From the NCBI RefSeq assembly GCF_029024625.1, contig NZ_CP118953.1, positions 868,001 through 932,000 of the forward strand: a stretch of 64,000 nucleotides of DNA, written 5' to 3'. Shown here piece by piece: positions 10,857-22,479 of the stretch (position 1 is its first letter; each line of letters begins with the position of its first letter). A model generated the notes under the pieces. That model ran no database searches and was not told the origin of the DNA. It saw nothing but the letters and a program-made list of their open reading frames with translations. The DNA is from Staphylococcus chromogenes. GTDB lineage: Bacteria; Bacillota; Bacilli; Staphylococcales; Staphylococcaceae. A program made the translations under genes and the position numbers.

Positions 10857-11807
10857 ATGCGTGTTGTAAGTTTAATGTGTTTAGGATATCAAGAACAACG
10901 CTTGCAAGAAACTTTTCCTAATGTTGATTTTGAATTTTATAAACATCCATCATATTTACCAGAGAGTTCCTTAAAAGAGATGGACATATTAATGACTTAT
11001 CATAAAGAAGTGGATGCGTCATTTATTGATAAAGCGAAAAATTTAAAATGGTTAATGTGGTTTGCGACAGGTGTTAATACATTACCTTTTGATGCATTGC
11101 GTAAAAGAAATATTCAAGTTACAAATGCGAAAGGCGTTCATGCACAGCAACTGACTGAATTTCTATTTGCATATATCTTAGATGACTATAAAGAAATGAA
11201 GGAAACTTATGAAGAGCAATTATCCAAAATCTATAATCATAAAAGAACCACAGCATCGATAGCTGGGGAAACCATTTTATTTTTAGGAACAGGCGTCATT
11301 CCAAAACGCGCCGCTCAAATTGCACAAGTGTTTGGTATGAAAACACTTGGTTTAAACACAAATGGACACGCAGTTGAAGGCTTTGATGAAACGTATCCAT
11401 TAAGTGAAAGAACAGGAATTTATGCTAAAGCAAATATTGTGGTTAATGTATTACCCGAAACTGAAGAGACAACATTCCTCTTACAAAAAAGTGATTTTGA
11501 CAAAATGAATACACGAACACTTTTTATCAATATAGGAAGGGGAACAGTTGTAAAGGAAAATGTCCTTGTGCAAGCTTTAAAAGAAAAAAATATTCGTAAA
11601 GCCTATTTAGACGTTTATGAAAATGAGCCACTCACAGATGAGTCAGGTTTGTATGAACTAGACAATGTAGTGATGACGAGTCACATTACCGGAAATGCGC
11701 AATATAATAAAACTAAAGCCACAGATATCTTTATCAATAATTTACAGAGTGTTCTCAATAACGAAGGGCTAATTGAGAATGTTGTAGACTTAAATAAAGG
11801 ATATTAA
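10857..11807 (+). CDS. D-isomer-specific 2-hydroxyacid dehydrogenase family protein
   Basis: A 316-residue NAD-dependent dehydrogenase. The Rossmann glycine motif LGTGVIPKRAAQIA begins near residue 137. Later come NIGRGTVV (Arg of the substrate site), DVYENEPL (catalytic Glu) and TSHITGN (catalytic His), the triad of this family. I choose the ATG at 10857, six bases after GGGGTG, because the ribosome site overlaps the bcp stop; ATG 10851 and GTG 10848 lie inside it. The substrate is not known. Its coupling to bcp suggests both respond to the same conditions. Confidence 0.85.
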   Translation: MRVVSLMCLGYQEQRLQETFPNVDFEFYKHPSYLPESSLKEMDILMTYHKEVDASFIDKAKNLKWLMWFATGVNTLPFDALRKRNIQVTNAKGVHAQQLTEFLFAYILDDYKEMKETYEEQLSKIYNHKRTTASIAGETILFLGTGVIPKRAAQIAQVFGMKTLGLNTNGHAVEGFDETYPLSERTGIYAKANIVVNVLPETEETTFLLQKSDFDKMNTRTLFINIGRGTVVKENVLVQALKEKNIRKAYLDVYENEPLTDESGLYELDNVVMTSHITGNAQYNKTKATDIFINNLQSVLNNEGLIENVVDLNKGY

Positions 11808-11815
11808 CGAAATAA

Positions 11816-11845
11816 TTGACATTAACAAATCACTCGCATTATATT
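11816..11845 (+). promoter_or_regulatory. perR promoter
   Basis: TTGACA at 11816-11821 and TTATAT at 11839-11844 (17-bp spacer; TATATT one base later gives 18). Confidence 0.7.
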
Positions 11846-11854
11846 AATATTAAG

Positions 11855-11869
11855 TAAGAATTATTATTA
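11855..11869 (+). promoter_or_regulatory. Per-box-like operator
   Basis: The 15-mer TAAGAATTATTATTA matches the PerR consensus TTATAATnATTATAA at about 12 of 15 positions. It sits just downstream of the perR -10 element, where bound PerR would repress its own gene. Autoregulation by PerR is well known in Bacillus and Staphylococcus; occupancy here is inferred. Confidence 0.6.
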
Positions 11870-11891
11870 AGTAGAAAGACGGGTGAGACAA

Positions 11892-12350
11892 ATGGCTGCA
11901 GAAATGGAAACTTATGAACATCAGTTGAATGATTCTATCGCTTCATTAAGAGAAGCCGGAGTTCGTATTACACCTCAAAGACAAGCAATTTTAAACTTTT
12001 TGATTCGTTCAAAATCACATCCAACTGCTGATGAAATTTATCAATCATTATCACCTGATTTTCCTAACATAAGTGTGGCAACAATTTATAATAACCTCAA
12101 AGTTTTTAAGAAAACGGGTATTGTAAAAGAGCTGACGTATGGGGATGCTTCTAGTCGTTTTGATTTTGACACGCAAAACCATTATCATGTGATCTGCGAA
12201 AAGTGCGGTAAAATTGTAGATTTCCATTATCCTTCCTTACATGAAATTGAACAGCTTGCGCAACACGTGACAGATTTTAATATTACGCATCATCGTATGG
12301 AAATATATGGAATATGTCGGGAATGTAAAGAAGCAGAAGATAAAACTTAA
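11892..12350 (+). CDS. perR: Peroxide-responsive repressor PerR
   Basis: Fur-family regulator of 152 residues that represses peroxide-defence and iron-storage genes with Mn or Fe bound and is inactivated by metal-catalysed His oxidation. The winged helix spans roughly residues 20-85 ([32 protein letters not shown]). The regulatory metal site is in the [11 protein letters not shown] stretch, and two CxxC pairs (CEKC, CREC) form the structural zinc site. I use the ATG at 11892 after GGGTGAG; a GTG at 11883 is in frame but lies over the ribosome site. Confidence 0.95.
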   Translation: MAAEMETYEHQLNDSIASLREAGVRITPQRQAILNFLIRSKSHPTADEIYQSLSPDFPNISVATIYNNLKVFKKTGIVKELTYGDASSRFDFDTQNHYHVICEKCGKIVDFHYPSLHEIEQLAQHVTDFNITHHRMEIYGICRECKEAEDKT

Positions 12351-12358
12351 TCATAGCT

Positions 12359-12402
12359 AAAGCATCTAGTTAACGTTTAAAATAACGACTAGGTGCTTTT
12401 TT
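12359..12402 (+). terminator. Rho-independent terminator of perR
   Basis: AAAGCATCTAGT pairs with ACTAGGTGCTTT, followed by a T-run. Confidence 0.8.
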
Positions 12403-12511
12403 AATATTGCATTAAGCACGTTAATATCGATAATCTTAAATCGCTATTCCACTTTTAGTGTGACATTTCCACTCTAGAGTGATTTTTAGCGAAATTTCTT
12501 TAGATTTTTTA

Positions 12512-12540
12512 TTGACGTTTTAATGGACGATTGGTAAGAT
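12512..12540 (+). promoter_or_regulatory. rrn promoter P1
   Basis: TTGACG (12512-12517), a 17-bp spacer, then TAAGAT (12535-12540). Confidence 0.7.
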
Positions 12541-12713
12541 ATAAAAGTCGTCAAGTTACGACGCGTTAACAACGTTAAAACACCTTTAAATTTTTGAACA
12601 AAATATTAAAAGTGTAAAATTAACGCTTGTAAGTTTCTGAATAACATTATAAAATATATAATGTTGAAACAACGAACCGAGCACAAATTAATTTAAAAAC
12701 TTTAAAATTTTTC

Positions 12714-12742
12714 TTGACATGAAAAAGCATAACAAGTATAAT
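12714..12742 (+). promoter_or_regulatory. rrn promoter P2
   Basis: A full consensus promoter: TTGACA (12714-12719), a 17-bp spacer, then TATAAT (12737-12742). It lies about 150 bp before 16S. Confidence 0.9.
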
Positions 12743-12777
12743 TGATTATTGTAACGGTTTAAAAAAGAAACACTACG

Positions 12778-12806
12778 AACATTGAAAACTGAATGACAAT
12801 ATGTCA
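12778..12806 (+). other. 16S rRNA processing stem, 5' strand
   Basis: This segment pairs with 14494-14520 (shared core AACTGAAT..CAATATGTC against its complement), forming the stem that brackets precursor 16S for RNase III cleavage. It includes a boxA-like ATTGAAAACTGAAT. Confidence 0.6.
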
Positions 12807-12892
12807 ACGTTAATTCCAATAATTTTGAGTACGTAACGTACTTTCTAGAGTGATTGGCTGAACCAATCAACGAGCTATATCAAGCTTACTTC

Positions 12893-14450
<1,558 letters not shown>

Positions 14451-14493
14451 ATAATATACGGAATATCGCTTTTAAGCGATAAGGAATAACGGA

Positions 14494-14520
14494 GACATAT
14501 TGTATTCAGTTTTGAATGGT
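14494..14520 (+). other. 16S rRNA processing stem, 3' strand
   Basis: Complement of 12778-12806; closes the loop around 16S. Confidence 0.6.
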
Positions 14521-14530
14521 TGTTTAATAG

Positions 14531-14607
<77 letters not shown>

Positions 14608-14625
14608 TTTAAATTTAATAGTTTT

Positions 14626-14701
14626 GGGGGCTTAGCTCAGCTGGGAGAGCGCCTGCTTTGCACGCAGGAGGTCAGCGGTTCGATCCCGCTAGTCTCCACC
14701 A
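14626..14701 (+). tRNA. tRNA-Ala (TGC), spacer copy
   Basis: 76 nt with encoded CCA, anticodon TGC at 14659-14661. The same sequence recurs at 18758. Confidence 0.97.
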
Positions 14702-14710
14702 TTTAAATTG

Positions 14711-14737
14711 TACATTGAAAACTAGATAAGTAAGTAT
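14711..14737 (+). other. 23S rRNA processing stem, 5' strand
   Basis: Pairs with 17849-17875 over a nearly continuous stretch (ACTAGATA / TATCTAGT core), forming the base of the 23S precursor stem. Confidence 0.6.
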
Positions 14738-14892
14738 AGATTTTACCAAGCAAAACCGAGTGACAAGCGAAAAGCTTGAAACAAAAATTATCGCTAGTCG
14801 TCGACAGACGACTCACAATAATTAATAACTGGTGGATGTTGGTTATTGTTCAATTCGAAAGCCGAATGTAAACGATTGCCAAAACATCAAAA

Positions 14893-17816
<2,924 letters not shown>

Positions 17817-17848
17817 CAATTTAGTTCATAAGGTGATGCTTGTGAAAC

Positions 17849-17875
17849 AATACTTACTATCTAGTTTTGAATGTA
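17849..17875 (+). other. 23S rRNA processing stem, 3' strand
   Basis: Complement of 14711-14737. Confidence 0.6.
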
Positions 17876-17934
17876 TAATCATTCATTTTACGAAGTGAAA
17901 ACGTATGCGAACGTTTGTCACGAAGTAAAAATTG

Positions 17935-18049
17935 TTTGGTGACAATAGCAAAGAGGTCACACCTGTTCCCATGCCGAACACAGAAGTTAAGCTCTTTAGC
18001 GCCGATGGTAGTCGGACTTACGTTCCGCGAGAGTAGGACGTTGCCAAGC
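17935..18049 (+). rRNA. rrf: 5S ribosomal RNA
   Basis: A 115-nt 5S gene with the conserved core CCGAACACAGAAGTTAAG and GCCGATGGTAGTCGG. The ends pair as the usual helix I (TTTGGTGAC.. with ..TTGCCAAGC). Confidence 0.95.
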
Positions 18050-18059
18050 ATAATAAATC

Positions 18060-18135
18060 GGAGAATTAGCTCAGCTGGGAGAGCATCTGCCTTACAAGCA
18101 GAGGGTCGGCGGTTCGAACCCGTCATTCTCCACCA
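18060..18135 (+). tRNA. tRNA-Val (TAC)
   Basis: 76 nt, anticodon at 18093-18095, CCA encoded. First of 25 tRNAs downstream of 5S. Confidence 0.97.
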
Positions 18136-18143
18136 TTTTAATA

Positions 18144-18219
<76 letters not shown>

Positions 18220-18224
18220 TCTAA

Positions 18225-18300
18225 GAGCCATTAGCTCAGTTGGTAGAGCATCTGACTTTTAATCAGAGGGTCAGAGGTTCGAATCCTCTATGGCTCACCA
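18225..18300 (+). tRNA. tRNA-Lys (TTT)
   Basis: 76 nt, anticodon at 18258-18260, CCA encoded. Confidence 0.97.
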
Positions 18301-18305
18301 TTCAA

Positions 18306-18387
18306 GCGGGTGTGGCGGAATTGGCAGACGCACTAGACTTAGGATCTAGCGCCTTACGGCGTGGGGGTTCGACTCCCTTCACCCGCA
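18306..18387 (+). tRNA. tRNA-Leu (TAG)
   Basis: Class II tRNA with a long variable arm, anticodon at 18340-18342. The acceptor GCGGGTG/CACCCGC plus discriminator A is followed by TAA, so CCA is not encoded. Confidence 0.95.
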
Positions 18388-18391
18388 TAAA

Positions 18392-18466
18392 GCAGAAGTA
18401 GTTCAGCGGTAGAATACAACCTTGCCAAGGTTGGGGTCGCGGGTTCGAATCCCGTCTTCTGCTCCA
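18392..18466 (+). tRNA. tRNA-Gly (GCC), ordinary elongator
   Basis: 75 nt, anticodon at 18424-18426, CCA encoded. Canonical D-loop and TTCGAAT T-loop, in contrast to the three Gly copies near 20 kb. Confidence 0.97.
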
Positions 18467-18473
18467 TTATTTT

Positions 18474-18562
18474 GCCGGGGTGGCGGAACTGGCAGACGCA
18501 CAGGACTTAAAATCCTGCGGTGAGAGATCACCGTACCGGTTCGATTCCGGTCCTCGGCACCA
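18474..18562 (+). tRNA. tRNA-Leu (TAA)
   Basis: 89 nt class II tRNA, anticodon at 18508-18510, CCA encoded. Confidence 0.96.
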
Positions 18563-18573
18563 TTATTAAATAT

Positions 18574-18647
18574 GCGCCCGTAGCTCAATTGGATAGAGCG
18601 TTTGACTACGGATCAAAAGGTTATGGGTTCGACTCCTATCGGGCGCG
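18574..18647 (+). tRNA. tRNA-Arg (ACG)
   Basis: 74 nt, anticodon at 18608-18610. Acceptor GCGCCCG/CGGGCGC with discriminator G; CCA is not encoded at the 3' end. Confidence 0.96.
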
Positions 18648-18661
18648 CTACCATAGCATTA

Positions 18662-18735
18662 CGGGAAGTAGCTCAGCTTGGTAGAGCACTTGGTTTGGGA
18701 CCAAGGGGTCGCAGGTTCAAATCCTGTCTTCCCGA
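18662..18735 (+). tRNA. tRNA-Pro (TGG)
   Basis: 74 nt, anticodon at 18696-18698, no encoded CCA. Confidence 0.96.
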
Positions 18736-18757
18736 CTTCTTATAAAATACCTTTAAT

Positions 18758-18833
18758 GGGGGCTTAGCTCAGCTGGGAGAGCGCCTGCTTTGCACGCAGG
18801 AGGTCAGCGGTTCGATCCCGCTAGTCTCCACCA
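18758..18833 (+). tRNA. tRNA-Ala (TGC), downstream copy
   Basis: 76 nt, anticodon at 18791-18793, CCA encoded. Same sequence as the spacer copy at 14626. Confidence 0.97.
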
Positions 18834-18863
18834 TTTTTAATTGAATATTTACCAACTTTTTAA

Positions 18864-18937
18864 GGCGGCGTAGCTCAGCTGGCTAGAGCGTACGGTTCAT
18901 ACCCGTGAGGTCGGGGGTTCGATCCCCTCCGCCGCCA
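18864..18937 (+). tRNA. tRNA-Met (CAT), elongator
   Basis: 74 nt, anticodon at 18898-18900, no encoded CCA. Called elongator Met from its resemblance to the B. subtilis gene at the same place in the rrnB tRNA order. Confidence 0.85.
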
Positions 18938-18965
18938 CTATTATAGTTGATAGAAATTATTATTC

Positions 18966-19039
18966 GGACCTTTAGCTCAGTTGGTTAGAGCTAACGGCTC
19001 ATAACCGTTCGGTCGCAGGTTCGAGTCCTGCAAGGTCCA
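18966..19039 (+). tRNA. tRNA-Ile2 (CAT, probably lysidine-modified)
   Basis: 74 nt, anticodon CAT at 19000-19002, no encoded CCA. The body (GGACCTTTAGCTC .. AAGGTCC) and its place between Met and Ser match Bacillus tRNA-Ile2, whose C34 is converted to lysidine by TilS to read AUA. Confidence 0.8.
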
Positions 19040-19048
19040 TATAATTTT

Positions 19049-19141
19049 GGAGGAATACCCAAGTCCGGCTGAAGGGATCGGTCTTGAAAACCGACAGGGG
19101 CTTAACGGCCCGCGGGGGTTCGAATCCCTCTTCCTCCGCCA
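19049..19141 (+). tRNA. tRNA-Ser (TGA)
   Basis: 93 nt class II tRNA, anticodon at 19085-19087, CCA encoded. Confidence 0.96.
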
Positions 19142-19159
19142 TTTTTAAATTTCTATTAA

Positions 19160-19233
<74 letters not shown>

Positions 19234-19244
19234 TATTTTATTTA

Positions 19245-19321
19245 GGTCCCGTAGTGGAGCGGTTTAACACGCCTGCCTGTCACGCAGGAGATCGCGGGTT
19301 CGATTCCCGTCGGGACCGCCA
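19245..19321 (+). tRNA. tRNA-Asp (GTC)
   Basis: 77 nt, anticodon at 19279-19281, CCA encoded. Confidence 0.96.
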
Positions 19322-19331
19322 TTCTTAATAT

Positions 19332-19407
19332 GGTTCAGTAGCTCAGTCGGTAGAGCAAAGGACTGAAAATCCTTGTGTCGGCGGTTCGATTCCGTCCTGA
19401 ACCACCA
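19332..19407 (+). tRNA. tRNA-Phe (GAA)
   Basis: 76 nt, anticodon at 19365-19367, CCA encoded. Confidence 0.97.
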
Positions 19408-19421
19408 TTTTTATGGTTTTT

Positions 19422-19497
<76 letters not shown>

Positions 19498-19502
19498 TTA
19501 TC

Positions 19503-19586
19503 GGAGGGGTAGCGAAGTGGCTAAACGCGGCGGACTGTAAATCCGCTCCTTCGGGTTCGGCAGTTCGAATCTGCCCCCCTCCACCA
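19503..19586 (+). tRNA. tRNA-Tyr (GTA)
   Basis: 84 nt class II tRNA, anticodon at 19537-19539, CCA encoded. Confidence 0.96.
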
Positions 19587-19593
19587 TCTTAAT

Positions 19594-19667
19594 AGGGGCA
19601 TAGTTCAACGGTAGAATAGAGGTCTCCAAAACCTTTGATGTGGGTTCGATTCCTACTGCCCCTGCCA
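19594..19667 (+). tRNA. tRNA-Trp (CCA)
   Basis: 74 nt, anticodon at 19626-19628, acceptor AGGGGCA/TGCCCCT, CCA encoded. Confidence 0.96.
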
Positions 19668-19668
19668 T

Positions 19669-19743
19669 GGCGGTTGTGGCGAAGTGGTTAACGCATCGGA
19701 TTGTGGTTCCGACATTCGTGGGTTCGATTCCCATCAACCGCCC
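19669..19743 (+). tRNA. tRNA-His (GTG)
   Basis: 75 nt including the extra 5' G of tRNA-His, anticodon at 19703-19705, no encoded CCA. Confidence 0.95.
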
Positions 19744-19758
19744 TTTATTTAAAATTAA

Positions 19759-19830
19759 TGGGCTATAGCCAAGCGGTAAGGCAACGGACTTTGACTCCGT
19801 CACTCGCTGGTTCGAATCCAGCTAGCCCAG
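19759..19830 (+). tRNA. tRNA-Gln (TTG)
   Basis: 72 nt, anticodon at 19791-19793, no encoded CCA. Confidence 0.95.
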
Positions 19831-19838
19831 TTCCTTTT

Positions 19839-19913
19839 GGCGGCATAGCCAAGTGGTAAGGCCGAGGTCTGCAAAACCTCTATTCACCGGTTCAAATCCG
19901 GTTGCCGCCTCCA
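19839..19913 (+). tRNA. tRNA-Cys (GCA)
   Basis: 75 nt, anticodon at 19871-19873, CCA encoded. Confidence 0.96.
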
Positions 19914-19924
19914 TTTTACGACAT

Positions 19925-19999
19925 GCGGGAGTAGTTCAACTTTTAGAACACTTTCCTTCCCGGAAAGAGGTACAGGTGTAAATCCTGTCTTCCGCTCCA
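19925..19999 (+). tRNA. Non-ribosomal tRNA-Gly (TCC), copy 1
   Basis: 75 nt, anticodon TCC at 19958-19960, CCA encoded. The D-loop reads CAACTTTTAGAA, without the usual GG pair, and the T-loop reads GTGTAAATC in place of GTTCGAATC. These are the traits of the staphylococcal tRNA-Gly species that feed FemXAB in pentaglycine bridge synthesis and bind EF-Tu poorly. Confidence 0.9.
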
Positions 20000-20024
20000 A
20001 AATTATTTTATTGTTTTACGACAT

Positions 20025-20099
20025 GCGGGAGTAGTTCAACTCTTAGAACACTTTCCTTCCCGGAAAGAGGTATAGGTGCAAATCCTATCTTCCGCTCCA
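20025..20099 (+). tRNA. Non-ribosomal tRNA-Gly (TCC), copy 2
   Basis: 75 nt, anticodon at 20058-20060, CCA encoded. D-loop CAACTCTTAGAA and T-loop GTGCAAATC: the same altered signature with small differences from copies 1 and 3. Confidence 0.9.
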
Positions 20100-20122
20100 A
20101 ATTATTTTATTATTCTACATAT

Positions 20123-20197
20123 GCGGGAGTAGTTCAACTTTTAGAACACTTTCCTTCCCGGAAAGAGGTATAGGTGTAAATCCTATCTTCCGCTCCA
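20123..20197 (+). tRNA. Non-ribosomal tRNA-Gly (TCC), copy 3
   Basis: 75 nt, anticodon at 20156-20158, CCA encoded. D-loop as in copy 1, T-arm TATAGGTGTAAATCCTAT. The spacers between copies share repeated AAATTATTTTATT.. and ACATGCGGGAG flanks, suggesting recent tandem duplication. Confidence 0.9.
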
Positions 20198-20234
20198 AAG
20201 TTTGCTTCCAAATATGGGAGTTTTTTTGTACCTT

Positions 20235-20318
20235 GCCGGTGTGGCGGAATTGGCAGACGCGCGGGACTCAAAATCCCGTGTCTTCACAGACGTGTCGGTT
20301 CGACCCCGACCACCGGTA
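20235..20318 (+). tRNA. tRNA-Leu (CAA)
   Basis: 84 nt class II tRNA, anticodon at 20269-20271, no encoded CCA. Last tRNA of the operon. Confidence 0.95.
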
Positions 20319-20329
20319 TATATGCTTGT

Positions 20330-20357
20330 AAAAGTCGCATTGATTTGCGGCTTTTTT
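20330..20357 (+). terminator. rRNA/tRNA operon terminator
   Basis: AAAAGTCGCA pairs with TGCGGCTTTT (one G-U pair), with a TTGATT loop and a T-run. Confidence 0.85.
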
Positions 20358-20358
20358 G

Positions 20359-21248
20359 GGCTCTTTGTCAACGTCGGTTGGTGAAGATAAAACGTGCTAA
20401 GTGGCAAGGTTTTGTTGCTTAGTACGTTTTTTAGATTCTATACTTTTAACGGTTGGTGAGTTGTTCACTAGCCGTTATTTTGTTTTAGTACAATATTTAG
20501 CACATACATCACTATAGGTTATCGTCACGACTTCCTTATCTTTAACATCACGGAAAGTAGGCTAAGTCTGTTTAAAAGATCATATGATACTCGGTGTGAG
20601 AAAATCCGTAATAAGAGGCGTGTCATCGCAATTTATGTTGAATTCATGAGAGAACGATTTTTACATATATTGGATACATATTGACTAGTATTTTATTTAA
20701 ATAACAGTATATAATGAAAAAAATGATATAGAATGAGGCGTCTTATGTTAGAAAAGTTATTAAGTCAACATCAAATTGATGTATCGAATATTGAAGTGAC
20801 AGGCTGTTTTTACCATCTAAATACAAACTATGAAACGTCAAAAACCATTGAGGGAATCTATCGTTTCAAACCAAATGAATGTCCATATTGTACTAACCAA
20901 AATTCTAAAATGTTTAAGCTGTATAAATATCAAACTGTAAAAATCAAACTCAAGTCAGAGCCTATATTACCTACAGTTTTAGTATTAAAAAAGCCGGCAT
21001 TTAAGTGTTTACATTGTATGCGCAATTTTAATAGTCAAGTCGATTTTGTAGATAAGCATTGCAATATTAGTAATGATTTAAAGGATTATATTTTTGAATT
21101 ATTGCAAGTGAGACCCAAATTGAGCCATAAACAAATATCGATGAAAACGCATGTTTCTCAAAATCGAATTGCTTATTTAAATACGTTATTAAAAGAGCAG
21201 AATATTAAAGAAAGTAATTCACAAATAACGGATTGTGACTTCTCTTAG
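20359..21248 (+). mobile_element. 5' remnant of an ISL3-family insertion sequence
   Basis: Begins with GGCTCTTTGTCAACG, which looks like an ISL3/IS1181-type terminal repeat. An internal hairpin follows (ACGTGCTAAG/CTTAGTACGT then T6, 20391-20432) and a second one (20459-20493), then the truncated transposase gene. No right-hand copy of the terminus is visible before the next gene, so only the left part survives. This explains the long gap after the tRNA terminator. The identity of the end sequence rests on recollection and on its likeness to 59434-59458. Confidence 0.6.
20745..21248 (+). pseudogene. Truncated ISL3-family transposase (DNA-binding part)
   Basis: A 167-codon open frame resembling the N-terminal third of ISL3 transposases: a zinc ribbon with CPYC near residue 47 and CLHC near residue 88, an LxLKKPAFKC linker, then a helix-turn-helix (LSHKQISMKTHVSQNRIAYL). 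The catalytic DDE domain, expected for a protein of about 430 residues, is missing. I prefer the ATG at 20745 after GAGG over the ATG at 20733. It could be decay, or a surviving stand-alone DNA-binding protein; the sequence alone does not decide. Confidence 0.7.
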
Positions 21249-21291
21249 AATGTATTATGATATACATATTAGTTTTTAGGAGGGGCAAACA

Positions 21292-22350
21292 TTGCCAAAT
21301 ATTAAACAATCAAAAAAGCAATTTTTTTCAAACATACTAAATGCGGTAGGAGCAGGTGTTGTTATTGCATTGCTTCCTAATGCGTTACTGGGAGAGTTTT
21401 TAAAGTTTTTTAAAGAAGGTCAACCCACGCTTGAACTTATGTATCAACTTGTGGTGGTTATTCAATCTTTCATGGCTTTTATCATTGGTGCTTTAGCTGC
21501 GACTGCGTTTAAATTCTCGGGTCCTGGAGTGGTCATCACGGGGGTCTCAGCAATGTTAGGCTCTGGCGCTATTCAATTTAAAAATGGACAAATCCTGTTG
21601 CAAGGTATTGGTGACATCATTAATGTGATTATTGTGGTAACGCTCGCGTGTTTTTTGTTTATTCTACTCAAAGATAAATTTGGATCATTGGAAATGATTA
21701 TTTTACCTGCCGTTATTCCGGTAGTATCTGGCATGATAGGTTTATTATTACTACCACATGTGAGAAAAGTGACACAGGCTTTAGGTTCAATGGTTGAGTC
21801 ATTTACGGAGTTAAATCCACTAGTGATGAGTATATTGATTTCTATGACTTTTGCTTTACTCATGGTGACGCCAATCTCATTGGTTGCTATTGCAACTGCA
21901 ATTTCTTTAGAAGGATTAGGGAGTGGCGCAGGCAATATGGGAATCGTTGCAGCTTGTGTCACGTTCATCTTTGGCTCACTCGGTGTTAACAAAATCGGAG
22001 TGAATATCGTACTTATTATTGGTGCTGCTAAAATGATGATTCCTGTGTACTTGAAGCATCCTATTATAATGGTTCCACTTGCGATTAATGGCGCAATTGC
22101 TGGCACATTAACTTATTTAATAGGTATTAAAGGGACACCGATGTCTGCCGGTTTTGGCTATACAGGTTTAGTAGGACCACTCAATGCATTTTCGAGAATG
22201 AATGGTGACCCAATCATGAACATCATTTTACTTATTTTTGGTTACTTAGTCATTCCTTTTACTTTAGGGTTTGTGGTTCATCAAGTTTGTAAAAAGGTAA
22301 TACCAGGGTATTCGGATGATATTTACCGTTTTGACATTCCAAAGCAATAA
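21292..22350 (+). CDS. PTS EIIC-type membrane protein (EIIC_2/PfoR-like)
   Basis: A 352-residue polytopic membrane protein (about nine or ten hydrophobic segments) of the PTS_EIIC_2 family, which includes proteins annotated as PfoR. Typical stretches are FSGPGVVITGVSAMLGSGAI near residue 75-95, MVTPISLVAIATAISL near 190-205 and GTPMSAGFGYTGLVGPLNAF near 280. No EIIA or EIIB partner lies nearby, so the transport role and any sugar are uncertain. The start is a TTG at 21292 behind TAGGAGGGG. A strong hairpin follows. Confidence 0.78.
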   Translation: MPNIKQSKKQFFSNILNAVGAGVVIALLPNALLGEFLKFFKEGQPTLELMYQLVVVIQSFMAFIIGALAATAFKFSGPGVVITGVSAMLGSGAIQFKNGQILLQGIGDIINVIIVVTLACFLFILLKDKFGSLEMIILPAVIPVVSGMIGLLLLPHVRKVTQALGSMVESFTELNPLVMSILISMTFALLMVTPISLVAIATAISLEGLGSGAGNMGIVAACVTFIFGSLGVNKIGVNIVLIIGAAKMMIPVYLKHPIIMVPLAINGAIAGTLTYLIGIKGTPMSAGFGYTGLVGPLNAFSRMNGDPIMNIILLIFGYLVIPFTLGFVVHQVCKKVIPGYSDDIYRFDIPKQ

Positions 22351-22373
22351 GAAAATTTTTATATGAATTATAC

Positions 22374-22410
22374 AGAAGAGACGTAGCTTATGAGCTTCGT
22401 CTTTTCTTTT
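22374..22410 (+). terminator. Rho-independent terminator
   Basis: GAAGAGACGTAGCT pairs with AGCTTCGTCTTTTC (one mismatch, one G-U), followed by TTTT. Confidence 0.75.
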
Positions 22411-22479
22411 TAAAATACTATTGCATAAATTTTCATGTATATGTATAATGATGAATATTATTAAGAGGGAGGTTACGTT

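Larger units (their letters stand above)
12403..12892 (+). other. rRNA operon promoter and leader region
   Basis: No protein gene is seen. The region holds two promoters (listed separately), a leader with a hairpin (GATTGG/CCAATC near 12852-12867) and the 5' strand of the 16S processing stem. Confidence 0.8.
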
